Source: Lewinellaceae bacterium
GTDB lineage: Bacteria; Bacteroidota; Bacteroidia; Chitinophagales; Saprospiraceae
NCBI GenBank assembly: GCA_020636405.1
Contig: JACJXW010000004.1
Coordinates: 3,460,001 to 3,524,000 of the forward strand
Reading direction: 5' to 3'
DNA length: 64,000 nucleotides
Shown: positions 25,692-34,500 of the stretch, piece by piece
How the letters are laid out: the number at the start of each line of letters is the position of its first letter
How positions within the stretch are numbered: the first letter of the stretch is position 1
Notes under the pieces: model-generated
Databases searched by the model: none
The model's input: the letters and a program-made list of their open reading frames with translations, nothing else
Told to the model about the DNA's origin: nothing
Program-made: the position numbers and the translations under genes

Positions 25692-26828
25692 TTAAACCGG
25701 AGCGCCATCCTTTTTTATGTAATCAACGATCAACGTCGCTGCCCGGCGGGAGGCTCCCGGTTGGCCCAGCCGTTCCCGGATCAGTGCGTAACCTTCCTTG
25801 ATGCGTTGGCGGTGCTCTGGTTGCAGGAGTTTTGCAAGCTCTTCCCGCAAGTTCTGTGCATTGCACTCCTCCTGGATCAGCTCTTTGACCACTTCTTTTC
25901 CAGCAATGAGGTTCGCCAGTGCAATAAACTCCACATTGACCAGGCGGCGTGCAATGAGGTACGACAGGCGGCTACCGCGGTAGCAGACCACCTGAGGGAC
26001 ACCGAAGAGAGCCGTCTCCAGGGTGGCCGTCCCCGAGGTGACCAACGCCGCTTCAGCGTGGCGCAGCAGGGCGTAGGTCTGGTTGCTTACCAACCTGACG
26101 CGGGCAGTGCCGGGAGCGGCCTGTTCCAGTATCTGCTGATAGAAGCTATCCGGTTGGGCGGGGGCGCCGGCGATGACAAACTGATATCTTGGAAAGCCTG
26201 GAACTACATCCAGCATAACGCTCAGCATGCGCTCGATCTCTTGTTTGCGGCTACCCGGCAACAGGGCGATGATAGGCTGGTTGCTCAGGCCGTTCTGTTC
26301 CTTAAAGTCCTCCTGAGCTGGTTTTTCATCCACCACATCCATTAGGGGGTGGCCTACAAAATCGACCTCGTAATCATACTTTTGGTAGAACGCTTCTTCA
26401 AAAGGAAGGATGACAAACAGGCGGTCGACGCTGGCCTTAATGCCGTGCACCCGGCTGCTGTGCCATGCCCATAACTGAGGCGAGATGTAATAATAGACCC
26501 GGAGCCCCTGTGCTTTTGCCCATTTGGCTATACGCAGGTTGAAGCCGGGATAATCGATCAGAATTAGGGCGTCGGGCTGATAGCTGAGGATATCTTGTTT
26601 GCAGAACTTGATATTGCCTATAATGGTGCGTAGGTTCAGCACCACCTCCACAAAGCCCATAAATGCCAGGTCGCGGTAATGCTTGACGAGCTGGCCGCCG
26701 GCCGCCTCCATCAGGTCGCCGCCCCATATGCGGCACTCCGCTTCGGGGTCTGCTTCCCGGAGCCCTTTTATCAGGTTGGAACCATGCAGGTCGCCGGAGG
26801 CCTCGCCGGCGATAATGTAGTATTTCAT
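25692..26828 (-). CDS. lpxB: Lipid-A-disaccharide synthase
   Basis: The 378-residue GT19 glycosyltransferase condenses UDP-2,3-diacylglucosamine with 2,3-diacylglucosamine-1-phosphate to form lipid A disaccharide. Typical signatures are the N-terminal AGEASGDLHGSNLIKGL, MGFVEVVLN, DYPGFNLRIAKWAK, YYYISPQLWAWHSSRV, VGHPLMDVV and ALLPGSRKQEIERM. Length is normal. The start overlaps the stop of the upstream 107-residue membrane protein by 4 bp (ATGA), so they are translationally coupled. Confidence 0.95.
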   Translation of the reverse strand: MKYYIIAGEASGDLHGSNLIKGLREADPEAECRIWGGDLMEAAGGQLVKHYRDLAFMGFVEVVLNLRTIIGNIKFCKQDILSYQPDALILIDYPGFNLRIAKWAKAQGLRVYYYISPQLWAWHSSRVHGIKASVDRLFVILPFEEAFYQKYDYEVDFVGHPLMDVVDEKPAQEDFKEQNGLSNQPIIALLPGSRKQEIERMLSVMLDVVPGFPRYQFVIAGAPAQPDSFYQQILEQAAPGTARVRLVSNQTYALLRHAEAALVTSGTATLETALFGVPQVVCYRGSRLSYLIARRLVNVEFIALANLIAGKEVVKELIQEECNAQNLREELAKLLQPEHRQRIKEGYALIRERLGQPGASRRAATLIVDYIKKDGAPV

Positions 26829-27148
26829 AGGATAAACTTTCCGAAATAAACGACCCAGGCAATGACGTAGAGGACGGTGGCCAAGACAACGCCCCGCATG
26901 GAGTTGATGGCCCGCCGCTTCTGAAAGGCGTTCAGCGGAATCAGGTTGAGGCAGATGGCGATGATGCCGGTGGTGCGCTCCCGGAACATGGGCGAGAATC
27001 CTTTGTCACTGACAACCCCTACAACTTCAAGCTGATGAAAGAGCGCTATCAAAAGCCCAAAGGCCAGAAGAGGAAGAAGAAGGCCGATGGCAAGGCCGAC
27101 AGGTATGGAATTTTTATTCAGCATTAACGATTTTTTCTGGTTGGGCAT
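26825..27148 (-). CDS. Small three-helix membrane protein coupled to lpxB
   Basis: A 107-residue protein with three hydrophobic helices (IPVGLAIGLLLPLLAFGLLI, GIIAICLNLIPL, LATVLYVIAWVVYFG) and short polar loops including FQKRRAINSMRG. Similar small proteins often precede lpxB in Bacteroidota, but I know no function. The overlap with lpxB suggests a role linked to lipid A or the envelope; this is inference. An internal ATG at residue 9 is an alternative start. Confidence 0.75.
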   Translation of the reverse strand: MPNQKKSLMLNKNSIPVGLAIGLLLPLLAFGLLIALFHQLEVVGVVSDKGFSPMFRERTTGIIAICLNLIPLNAFQKRRAINSMRGVVLATVLYVIAWVVYFGKFIL

Positions 27149-27317
27149 AAAATTAGGGGAATAGCCGGAAAATGGGTGGTTTGGGGATGTTAAATATAAA
27201 ATGTGTTAAAAAAAGGAATCCACCCAACACCCCTTCATTTTTTTGCGTCCCTTATGAAAGCGTGTGGTAAACTGAACCCAATTGCAAAATGAGAAACATG
27301 CGAAAACCCTATTGTCT

Positions 27318-27962
27318 ATGCGCGCACTCCTGACCCTCTTTATCTTCTGCGGCGCCTATGCTCTTTCAGCTCAGGAGTCCTTGTGGCTCAGTGATGCACC
27401 TTCCAGGGAACTGGGGCTGAACATCACCGCTACGCTGGCCGGTTTCTTCAACAGTGGAGGCCAGGGGCTGCCTGCCGACCCTTATATGTTCAGCCTGAAG
27501 TTCAGCCGTGCCAACCGGGCATTCCGCCTGGCCGCCGGCGGGCGTTTCCAACGGAATACAGAATTCCTCAATTTCGGAGACCGTACCACTTCCAATCAAC
27601 AACTAGAAGTGCGGAGCGGGTGGGAATGGCGGGAGCCTTTCGGTACCAGGTTTACGCTGCTATGGGGCCTTGACCTGGCGGGGCGTTATCGGGAGGAGTC
27701 GGTGGTACTTTCCAGTTTCCCTCAGGATATTACGGTAAGTTCGAGGGAGATCGGTTTGGGAGGTGGGCCGGTTCTGGGCATGATGTTCCATCTCAGCCCG
27801 AGAGTAAGCTTTTCTACAGAGTCTTTCCTTTATGCCTATTACGTATCCGGGCGTAAAGAAGACCCTGCCGATAACCCGGCCGATCCGGCCGTGAACAAAT
27901 CACGTGGAGTGGACATCTCGCCGGTGTTGCCCAGTTCGCTGTACGTTATTTTTAAATTCTGA
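27318..27962 (+). CDS. Outer-membrane beta-barrel-like protein, paralogue A
   Basis: The start at 27318 gives a signal peptide (MRALLTLFIFCGAYALSAQ) ending at an Ala-x-Ala-type site; 214 residues in total. The rest alternates polar and aromatic residues in short strands (FSLKFSRANRAFRLAAGGRF, TLLWGLDLAGRYR, VSFSTESFLYAYYV) and ends in Phe (SLYVIFKF), the usual outer-membrane beta-barrel signature. The next gene encodes a protein of the same plan. Function unknown; the downstream di-haem peroxidase may be co-expressed. Confidence 0.75.
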   Translation: MRALLTLFIFCGAYALSAQESLWLSDAPSRELGLNITATLAGFFNSGGQGLPADPYMFSLKFSRANRAFRLAAGGRFQRNTEFLNFGDRTTSNQQLEVRSGWEWREPFGTRFTLLWGLDLAGRYREESVVLSSFPQDITVSSREIGLGGGPVLGMMFHLSPRVSFSTESFLYAYYVSGRKEDPADNPADPAVNKSRGVDISPVLPSSLYVIFKF

Positions 27963-27966
27963 ACCT

Positions 27967-28551
27967 ATGCCCAGACTCTACCTATTACTCTCCCTATTAT
28001 GGCTGGGGCCTTTGGTTGCCGCGCAGGAGCCTTCCGGACAGCAACCTGAGGGCCGGTACCATGCCATCGGGTTGAACGCGTCGCCTCTGTTGGTACAAGT
28101 GGCGCCGTTCAACCGGAGCAACCCCAGGGTGCTGGGGCCCTATTTTATTACCTATCGGGTATACTCCAATCGGGACAGAGCCTTTCGCCTGGCTCTGGGG
28201 TGGGATGTCGATGCCAGCTTCTCCGCTGATGAATCCCAGAGCCACTTCAATTTCCGGGCGGGCATGGAACGGCGTCGAAAGATCGCCGGCCGTTGGTCAT
28301 ATTCCATGGGGTGGGATCTGGCTATTTCCGGCGGCGATTTCAACCTGCCGGGAGAGAAGGAGCTGGATACCGGTTTTATCGGCCTGGGGCCGACCTGGGG
28401 TTTCGAATTTTTTATCAACCGCACGGTAAGCCTTTCTACCGAAATATCCCTCTGGGCAGGGCTCGACCTCAACGAGGGTATTCCACGTTTGCAGGTAGTA
28501 CCGCCTGTGGCACTCCTCCTGAATGTGTGGCGGCCCCGAAAAAAAAGGTAG
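27967..28551 (+). CDS. Outer-membrane beta-barrel-like protein, paralogue B
   Basis: Starting at the ATG at 27967, four bases after the previous stop, this 194-residue protein has a signal peptide (MPRLYLLLSLLWLGPLVAAQ). Strands such as YRVYSNRDRAFRLALGWDV, WSYSMGWDLAISG and TVSLSTEISLWAGLDL match those of its upstream neighbour in order, so the two are tandem paralogues of a small barrel family. The C-terminus is basic rather than ending in Phe. Confidence 0.73.
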   Translation: MPRLYLLLSLLWLGPLVAAQEPSGQQPEGRYHAIGLNASPLLVQVAPFNRSNPRVLGPYFITYRVYSNRDRAFRLALGWDVDASFSADESQSHFNFRAGMERRRKIAGRWSYSMGWDLAISGGDFNLPGEKELDTGFIGLGPTWGFEFFINRTVSLSTEISLWAGLDLNEGIPRLQVVPPVALLLNVWRPRKKR

Positions 28552-28588
28552 TCCTTGATCTTTTCACCACATAAATGCCTTAGAAGTT

Positions 28589-29773
28589 ATGAAAAACGCA
28601 ATTTACGCTTTCCGCTGGCCAGTGCTCTGCCTGCTCGGTATTCTGGTTGCCTGTGACCTTTCCGTGGAACAACCGCCGGAAATGGCGGCGCCGGTATTGC
28701 CGGAATCATTCTACAACTACAGCGATGTGGAAATGCCCTTTCTCACAGCGAGGGATTTCTCCACCGGAGGTATGGTGGTGAATGACCAGGGGCTGATCGA
28801 TTTTGTCGGCCCCACGTCCGGTTCCGGCAATTCCTTTGAACTGCAAAATGTCACCGACGCTGGTGCGACACTGGGCAGAGTCCTGTTTTATGACCGTCAG
28901 CTTTCGATCAATAATTCTGTGGCCTGTGGCTCCTGCCACCGCCAGGAGTCCGCGTTTGCCGACGGCAAGGCAGGCAGCCAAGGGTTTGGCGGCAAAGTGA
29001 CGCCGCGCAACTCCATGGGCATTGTCAACGTAGCATTGAACAACAACCTGTTCTGGGACTCCCGCATTGCTTCTTTGCGGCAGATGGTTATCCAGCCGGT
29101 ACAGAACCATATTGAAATGGGAATGGAATCGATGGAAGTTTTATCTCAGAAGCTGGAGCGGGCCAGCTATTACCCGTCCCTTTTCGAAGCTGCCTTTGGT
29201 ACTCCTCAGGTTACCGAAGACCGCATTGCCTCGGCACTGACCCAGTTTCTCAGCGCCATGGTCACGGCTAACAGTAAGTTTGACCATGGGCAGGAGAATA
29301 ATTTTGCCTCTTTCACCGAGCTGGAAAAAATGGGCATGAACCTTTTTCTGAGCGATCGGGCGAAGTGCTCCTCCTGCCACAGCGGCCCCAATTTCAGCGC
29401 TCCCGACGGGCCGGATGATCCTTATGGAGGGTCATCTGTAAGAGGGACGGCCAACATCGGGCTCGACCTGATTTATCAGGACAATGGCAAAGGGGAGGGC
29501 CAGTTTAAGATTCCCAGCCTGCGCAATATAGCCCTCACCGCGCCTTATATGCATGATGGCCGGTTCAATACGCTCGAAGAGGTGGTGGAACACTACAACA
29601 GCGGCATCCAGGCCCATACCAACCTGGATCCCAAATTGATCGGCCCGGACGGTAATCCTCAAAAGCTGAGGCTCGATGCTATGGAAAAAAGCGCCCTGGT
29701 GGCGTTCCTTAAAACTTTGACGGACGAACAGTTGGTCCAGGATCCGCGCTTTTCCGATCCGTTCCGACAATAG
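28589..29773 (+). CDS. Di-haem cytochrome c peroxidase (MauG/CcpA family), lipoprotein
   Basis: The 394-residue protein starts with a lipoprotein-type signal (LLGILVAC at residue 22). Two c-type haem motifs are present, CGSCH near residue 113 and CSSCH near 260, as in bacterial di-haem peroxidases. Flanking segments GRVLFYDRQLSINNSVACGS, ADGKAGSQGFGGKVTPRNS and FKIPSLRNIALTAPYMHDGR fit the family. It reduces hydrogen peroxide with electrons from cytochromes, or acts like MauG on a protein; which one is not decided by sequence. It follows two outer-membrane proteins by 37 bp, and its stop lies 2 bp from the surE stop. Confidence 0.92.
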   Translation: MKNAIYAFRWPVLCLLGILVACDLSVEQPPEMAAPVLPESFYNYSDVEMPFLTARDFSTGGMVVNDQGLIDFVGPTSGSGNSFELQNVTDAGATLGRVLFYDRQLSINNSVACGSCHRQESAFADGKAGSQGFGGKVTPRNSMGIVNVALNNNLFWDSRIASLRQMVIQPVQNHIEMGMESMEVLSQKLERASYYPSLFEAAFGTPQVTEDRIASALTQFLSAMVTANSKFDHGQENNFASFTELEKMGMNLFLSDRAKCSSCHSGPNFSAPDGPDDPYGGSSVRGTANIGLDLIYQDNGKGEGQFKIPSLRNIALTAPYMHDGRFNTLEEVVEHYNSGIQAHTNLDPKLIGPDGNPQKLRLDAMEKSALVAFLKTLTDEQLVQDPRFSDPFRQ

Positions 29774-29775
29774 TT

Positions 29776-30546
29776 TCAGAGGCCTTCCAGGGCCTTCAGG
29801 CTCTTGAACGCCCGGTAATTGGTCAGGTCGTGCATGGAAGGCACCACCGAGATGTAGTTGTTTTGCAGCGCCCAGATATCTGTGTCCTCCCCTTTGTCTT
29901 CGTTGACAAAGCGGCCGGTTAGCCAGTAATACTTCTGGCCCCGGGGGTCGGTGGCTTCCATGAACTCTTCGTCCCAGCGGGCTTCGGCCTGCCGGCAGAC
30001 CTTTATGCCTTTGATCTCTTCTTCCGGTAGGTTCGGGATGTTAACGTTGAGCAGGCTGCCTTCTTCCAGCCCGTTGGCCAGCACCTGTTGCATCAGTATT
30101 TTGATGAAAGGCTTTGACGGCTCGAAATTCGCATCGTGGCTGTAGTCCAACAGTGAAAATCCAATGGAGGGGATGCGTTCCAGGGAAGCCTCCATTGCTG
30201 CTGAAAGAGTGCCGGAGTATATGATGTTGATGGAAGCATTGGAGCCGTGATTGATGCCGGAGACGCATAGGTCGGGTTTGCGGTCTTTCAGGACGATGTG
30301 TTTGGCCAGTTTAACGCAGTCGACCGGGGTTCCGGAACATTCGTACGATTCGATCCCTTCAAAAACATTGGCAGGGTGAAGGCGGATAGGCGCGCTGACG
30401 GTAATGGCGTGCCCCATACCGGATTGAGGAGAATCGGGCGCCACCACTACCACTTCGCCCAGTTCACGAGCGACGCTTACCAGTGCGCGGATGCCAGGAG
30501 CCGTTATGCCATCATCATTGGTTACCAGAATAAGAGGCTTTTTCAT
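29776..30546 (-). CDS. surE: 5'/3'-nucleotidase SurE
   Basis: The 256-residue metal-dependent phosphatase hydrolyses nucleoside monophosphates. The metal-binding site is LVTNDDGITAPGI (Asp 10-11), with PDSPQSGMGHAIT, SGTPVDCVKLAKH, VSGINHGSNAS and SGTLSAAMEAS in the expected order. Length is normal. Divergent from hemH; a TAATTTTG -7 box on the minus strand lies at 30569-30576. Confidence 0.95.
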   Translation of the reverse strand: MKKPLILVTNDDGITAPGIRALVSVARELGEVVVVAPDSPQSGMGHAITVSAPIRLHPANVFEGIESYECSGTPVDCVKLAKHIVLKDRKPDLCVSGINHGSNASINIIYSGTLSAAMEASLERIPSIGFSLLDYSHDANFEPSKPFIKILMQQVLANGLEEGSLLNVNIPNLPEEEIKGIKVCRQAEARWDEEFMEATDPRGQKYYWLTGRFVNEDKGEDTDIWALQNNYISVVPSMHDLTNYRAFKSLKALEGL

Positions 30547-30568
30547 GGGAGCAGTTTTGAGTGAGCGC

Positions 30569-30576
30569 CAAAATTA
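30569..30576 (-). promoter_or_regulatory. Probable -7 box of surE
   Basis: TAATTTTG on the minus strand, a perfect TAnnTTTG, 23 bp before the ATG. No TTG is found at 19-21 bp upstream, so confidence is limited. Confidence 0.4.
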
Positions 30577-30646
30577 AGGAATTCTGTGCCAGGAAGGTAA
30601 AAATTCAAGCTTTCGGCCATAATTCTCCTCCAACCTGAACTTCAGC

Positions 30647-30677
30647 TTGGTAAGCCTGTTAATCTTTTCGATTTTTG
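30647..30677 (+). promoter_or_regulatory. Promoter of hemH
   Basis: TTG (30647-30649), 20 bp, GATTTTTG (30670-30677; 7/8 match). The start would be near 30684, about 16 bp before the ATG. Confidence 0.55.
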
Positions 30678-30699
30678 CGAACACTCATTTCAACTATTC

Positions 30700-31728
30700 A
30701 TGGCAACAAACGGAAAGAAAGGTGTATTACTGGTCAATTTAGGCACCCCCGACGGCCCCAACCGGAGCGCCGTTTACCGCTACCTCAAACAATTTCTGCT
30801 CGATCCCCGGGTCATCGACTACCCCTGGCTGGCGCGCAACCTGCTGGTCCGGGGCATCATCGCGCCCTTTCGCTCGGGCAGCTCTTCCAAACTCTATAAA
30901 ATGCTGTGGACGGAGGAAGGTTCTCCCCTGAAAGTGTACGGGGAAAAAGTGGCGGAAGGCGTGCAGGAAATACTGGGCGGAGAATATGTGGTGGAGCTGG
31001 CCATGCGCTATCAGAACCCTTCCATCGAATCAGCAATAAAAAACTTGCTGCGCATGCAGGTGTCTGAGATCATTGTCTTTCCCCTGTTCCCGCAGTATGC
31101 TTCCGCTACCACCGGTTCCGTGCACGAAGAGGTGATGCGCATCCTTTCCCGTCAGGATACGATCCCGAATGTGAAGCTGGTCAATTCCTATTTCGACAAC
31201 GAATCCATGATCGACATCTTTGCCGACAACGCCCGGCAGTTCAGCCTGGATTCCTATGACCACATCATCTTCAGCTACCACGGCCTCCCCCAGCGGCAGC
31301 TTCGGAAGGGTGACTTTACAGGCAGCCACTGTCTGGAAAAGGAAAATTGTTGCCAGTCCTTATGCCTTTCCAACCAGTTTTGTTACTCCGCCCAGTGCCA
31401 TGCTACTACCCGCGCCATTGCCGAAAAACTGGAGTTGCGGCCGGAGCAATTTACCACCTCTTTCCAGAGCCGCCTCGGGCCGGAAGCCTGGGCGCAACCC
31501 TATACTATAAAGACGATCGAGAAACTGGCCGAACAGGGCGCCAAACGCCTGTTGGTCTTCAGCCCTGCCTTCGTAGCCGACTGCCTGGAGACGATCATCG
31601 AGATCGGCACCGAATACCAGGAGGAATTTGAAGAGATGGGCGGCGAAAAGGTTGACCTGGTACCCAGCCTCAACGATGACCCGCGCTGGATCAAAGCAGT
31701 GGCGGAAATGGTGGCGGAGTGGGGATAG
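30700..31728 (+). CDS. hemH: Ferrochelatase with cysteine-rich insertion
   Basis: The 342-residue enzyme inserts ferrous iron into porphyrin, the last haem step. Signatures are VNLGTPDGP near the start, LFPQYASATTGS, the catalytic His of FSYHGLPQRQL (near 193) and FSPAFVADCLETIIE. Between about residues 210 and 235 lies a segment with six Cys (HCLEKENCCQSLC and FCYSAQCH), at the position where some bacterial ferrochelatases bind a [2Fe-2S] cluster through an internal Cys loop. Cluster binding here is inference. The stop codon lies in a strong hairpin. Confidence 0.94.
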   Translation: MATNGKKGVLLVNLGTPDGPNRSAVYRYLKQFLLDPRVIDYPWLARNLLVRGIIAPFRSGSSSKLYKMLWTEEGSPLKVYGEKVAEGVQEILGGEYVVELAMRYQNPSIESAIKNLLRMQVSEIIVFPLFPQYASATTGSVHEEVMRILSRQDTIPNVKLVNSYFDNESMIDIFADNARQFSLDSYDHIIFSYHGLPQRQLRKGDFTGSHCLEKENCCQSLCLSNQFCYSAQCHATTRAIAEKLELRPEQFTTSFQSRLGPEAWAQPYTIKTIEKLAEQGAKRLLVFSPAFVADCLETIIEIGTEYQEEFEEMGGEKVDLVPSLNDDPRWIKAVAEMVAEWG

Positions 31729-31772
31729 GTTTGAGAACCTTACCTAAGCGCTGCTGGTAAGGTTCTCAAACC
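31728..31772. terminator. Bidirectional terminator between hemH and the receptor gene
   Basis: GGTTTGAGAACCTTACC (31728-31744) and GGTAAGGTTCTCAAACC (31756-31772) are perfect 17-bp complements with an 11-nt loop. The hairpin starts on the last base of the hemH stop codon and lies 20 bp from the convergent receptor gene. The T run is weak, so function as a terminator is likely but not certain. Confidence 0.75.
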
Positions 31773-31792
31773 GCCCCTCCGGTTTCTCAGAG

Positions 31793-34228
31793 CTAGTCCA
31801 CCCGCCCGCGTTCTTCCTCTGAACCGGTAGCCCGCTGACGGGCGCCTTCCAGCTTCTTGTTGCCAAAATTTCGGGAATAGGACAGTTTGAAAGTGCGCTG
31901 GCTGAAGTCAGCTTCAAATCTGGATACGAGATTATATTCGGGGAAATTGCTTTCGCCGCGCCATTTCAGGGAGTTCAGTACATCGTCTATACCAAAGCGG
32001 AGCGTACCGGCGGAACCTTTGAATTTTTTCTGAATTCCGATATTCAATGCGCCCATCGGCAGAAATTCAGCGGCGCCGAAAAGCCCCTTTGTCTGATAAA
32101 AACCTACCAGTTCGGCACTGAAATCTTTAGGAAGGGTAAACATGTTAATCCAGGTTACCCGGAGGTTCTTCGTGCTAATCTGCACCGGGATACCATTTAA
32201 ATAAGTATTCACCTCCTGCCAGGAACCGATGAGGTTATTTTGCATTTTCCACCAATCCGTTACCTTTATGGGGAAAGCAGTAGTGAAAGAAACCGTTTTG
32301 CGGTTCTTCATGTTTTCGGCCGAGATGAGTTGCTGGTTGGTGCCTTCGATAATCCGGGACTGGAAACGGGCGATGGCGCTGTCCTCAACTGCATACTGTA
32401 TGGAAAACAGGGCCGTTTTGAAACGGTAATCCAACTTCACGTTATTGGAAATGGAAGGTTGCAGGGCGGCGTTTCCGGAAAAGAAAGTATAGGGGTCCAC
32501 GAAAATTACAAAAGGCGCCATATCCTTGAAGGTGGGCCGGGTAATGCGGCGGCTGTAAGAGGCATTCACCGAATTCTGATCATTAAATGTCCTGGACAGG
32601 AATACGCTGGGAAAGAAATTCCCGTACTGCCGGTCCACGATATTGGCCTGTTCCACCGTACCGAGGTTGGAAGTGGTGTATTCGTAGCGCAGGCCGAGTT
32701 TCAGGTCCGACTTGTCATCCAGTTTGAGGTCCAGTGCCGAGTAGGCTGCTCCGATACTTTCTTCAAGCTTGTATTGGGCGGTCAGGCTGGGGTCGTTAAA
32801 GGAGACGCCGTTCTCGATCCGGGAAACGGTTACATCGTTGTCAAAATGGGAAAGGGTGGCTTTCAGCCCGGCCTCTATTTTCAGCTTTTCGGAAAACCTT
32901 TTGCTGTAATCCAGTTTACCCACACCTACTTCAAGGGGGGTGGATTTGCCGCTAAAGGTTTGTTCCCCGAACAGGAAGGCGCCCGTTCCGTCCGAATAGG
33001 TAATGAAGTAGTTGGTGGGGTTTACGTTATCGTAAAGGAGGTAGTCGGCGTCGAAAGACAGGCTTTCGCCCTTTCGGATCCTGTGCTGGAGGTTCAGGTT
33101 GCCGCCGAAGTGTTTCCAATGGTTGATCTCATCGTTGGCGATGGACAGCAATGTATCCGGTATATTATTTCTGGAAATAGTGGAATTGTTCAGAGCGTCC
33201 ATGCTCCAACGGTTGTCATAGCCGGAAAGGAGTACGCCCACGATGGTTTTGGAGCTCAGGTTCCAGTCGAACCCAAGCCTGGCATTGTGATTCCGTTGAA
33301 TAGGGTCGCGTACACTGCGGGTATCGGTTCCGACCGTTTCCCCGTTCAGGATTACTTCACGGCCAAAAGTAAAGACCTGTTCCTGCGCTTGCCGGTTGAA
33401 AGAGTAATCGCCGTACAGGTTGAGGTTTTTCTGGCGATAGTTGAAATTGATGCCGGAAGAAGCCGTGGTGCCCCTGCCATAGCCCCCGGATAGGGTGTAT
33501 GAGCCATTCAGCCCGTTGTCGTTCGATTGCTTCAGTACGATATTGATGAAGCCGGCATTGCCTTCGGCGTCGAAATCAGCGGGTGGCGTGGTGATCAGTT
33601 CAATACTCTCGATGTTGCTGGAAGGCATTCCCTGTAACATCTGCACTACAGCTTCAAGAGGCATGCGGTTGATCTTGCCGTTGATCATCACCACCACCCC
33701 GTCCTTGCCGGCTATGGAGATGCTGTTGTTCTGGCGGTTGACGACGACCCCCGGCGAACGCTCCAGGACTTCCAAGGCGGAGCTGCCGGCGGAGGTTATA
33801 CTGTTTTGCACGTTGATCACCAGGCGGTCGATCTTTTGTTCGAAAAGTGGCTTTTTCGCTACTACTTCAACGGCTTCCAGTTCTCTAATATCTTCCAGCA
33901 AGGTGATGGCGTCCAATTTTATTTTGCCCCCTTCTTTCTTCAATTGGAAGGGCATGGAGTAGTATTCCAGATAACCGACCATACTGGCCATCACCAGATA
34001 ATTGCCGGAGGCTACGTTTTTCATTAGGTAACTGCCGTTCTCTTCGGATACCTCGCCTTTTATCAGTGAACTGTCTGCGGCGGAAAGCAGGAGTACGTTT
34101 GCAAAGGAAAGGGGCTGCCCGTTCTCTGTTTGGATCATGCCGGTAACCTGAGATTGGGCTTGCACGGCAGGAGCGCCAAACAAAACGAAGGCCATTATAC
34201 CCAACAGGGGCCTGATGCATATTTTCAT
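31793..34228 (-). CDS. Outer-membrane receptor with CarboxypepD-regulatory domain (PF14905-like barrel)
   Basis: The start at 34228 gives a signal peptide (MKICIRPLLGIMAFVLFGAP...); total 811 residues. Residues 28-110 form a carboxypeptidase-regulatory-like beta sandwich (VTGMIQTENGQPLSFANVLL). A plug-like part follows (LEVLERSPGVVVNRQNNSIS, SIELITTPPADFDAEGNAGF), then a long barrel with many aromatic-ended strands. This is the outer-membrane beta-barrel family common in Bacteroidota, related to TonB receptors but usually without a SusD partner; none is present. Substrate unknown. It is divergent from the hydrolase gene. Confidence 0.88.
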   Translation of the reverse strand: MKICIRPLLGIMAFVLFGAPAVQAQSQVTGMIQTENGQPLSFANVLLLSAADSSLIKGEVSEENGSYLMKNVASGNYLVMASMVGYLEYYSMPFQLKKEGGKIKLDAITLLEDIRELEAVEVVAKKPLFEQKIDRLVINVQNSITSAGSSALEVLERSPGVVVNRQNNSISIAGKDGVVVMINGKINRMPLEAVVQMLQGMPSSNIESIELITTPPADFDAEGNAGFINIVLKQSNDNGLNGSYTLSGGYGRGTTASSGINFNYRQKNLNLYGDYSFNRQAQEQVFTFGREVILNGETVGTDTRSVRDPIQRNHNARLGFDWNLSSKTIVGVLLSGYDNRWSMDALNNSTISRNNIPDTLLSIANDEINHWKHFGGNLNLQHRIRKGESLSFDADYLLYDNVNPTNYFITYSDGTGAFLFGEQTFSGKSTPLEVGVGKLDYSKRFSEKLKIEAGLKATLSHFDNDVTVSRIENGVSFNDPSLTAQYKLEESIGAAYSALDLKLDDKSDLKLGLRYEYTTSNLGTVEQANIVDRQYGNFFPSVFLSRTFNDQNSVNASYSRRITRPTFKDMAPFVIFVDPYTFFSGNAALQPSISNNVKLDYRFKTALFSIQYAVEDSAIARFQSRIIEGTNQQLISAENMKNRKTVSFTTAFPIKVTDWWKMQNNLIGSWQEVNTYLNGIPVQISTKNLRVTWINMFTLPKDFSAELVGFYQTKGLFGAAEFLPMGALNIGIQKKFKGSAGTLRFGIDDVLNSLKWRGESNFPEYNLVSRFEADFSQRTFKLSYSRNFGNKKLEGARQRATGSEEERGRVD

Positions 34229-34373
34229 CGCAATATAGGTTTTAGTGTAGTTTGTAGTGTCGTTTGTATTTGTAACAGCACAAATTAAAGGGGAATTCAA
34301 TTAGAAGGCCAGCACATATTTTACAAATGACAGGACGTATTTTTCATTTCAGGCATTTTAGTCCGATATGCAG

Positions 34374-34385
34374 GGGAATATTCCC
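34374..34385. promoter_or_regulatory. 12-bp palindrome in a divergent promoter region
   Basis: GGGAATATTCCC is a perfect palindrome in the 272-bp gap between the divergent receptor and hydrolase genes, followed by a GTCCA...TGGAC pair (34396-34421). It could be an operator; no regulator gene is adjacent. Confidence 0.35.
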
Positions 34386-34500
34386 GTTTTATGTCCAATA
34401 ATATCTTGCTCTATGGACAATTCCGCCGCCACACTGATACTCATACTCAACAACACGGATACGCTAATACCTCCCCACCAAATTTCCCTATCTTACCTCC

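Noticed and set aside
32240..33493. Open frame of 417 codons antisense to the outer-membrane receptor
   Set aside because: The minus-strand receptor is full length with recognised domains; the plus frame is a shadow.
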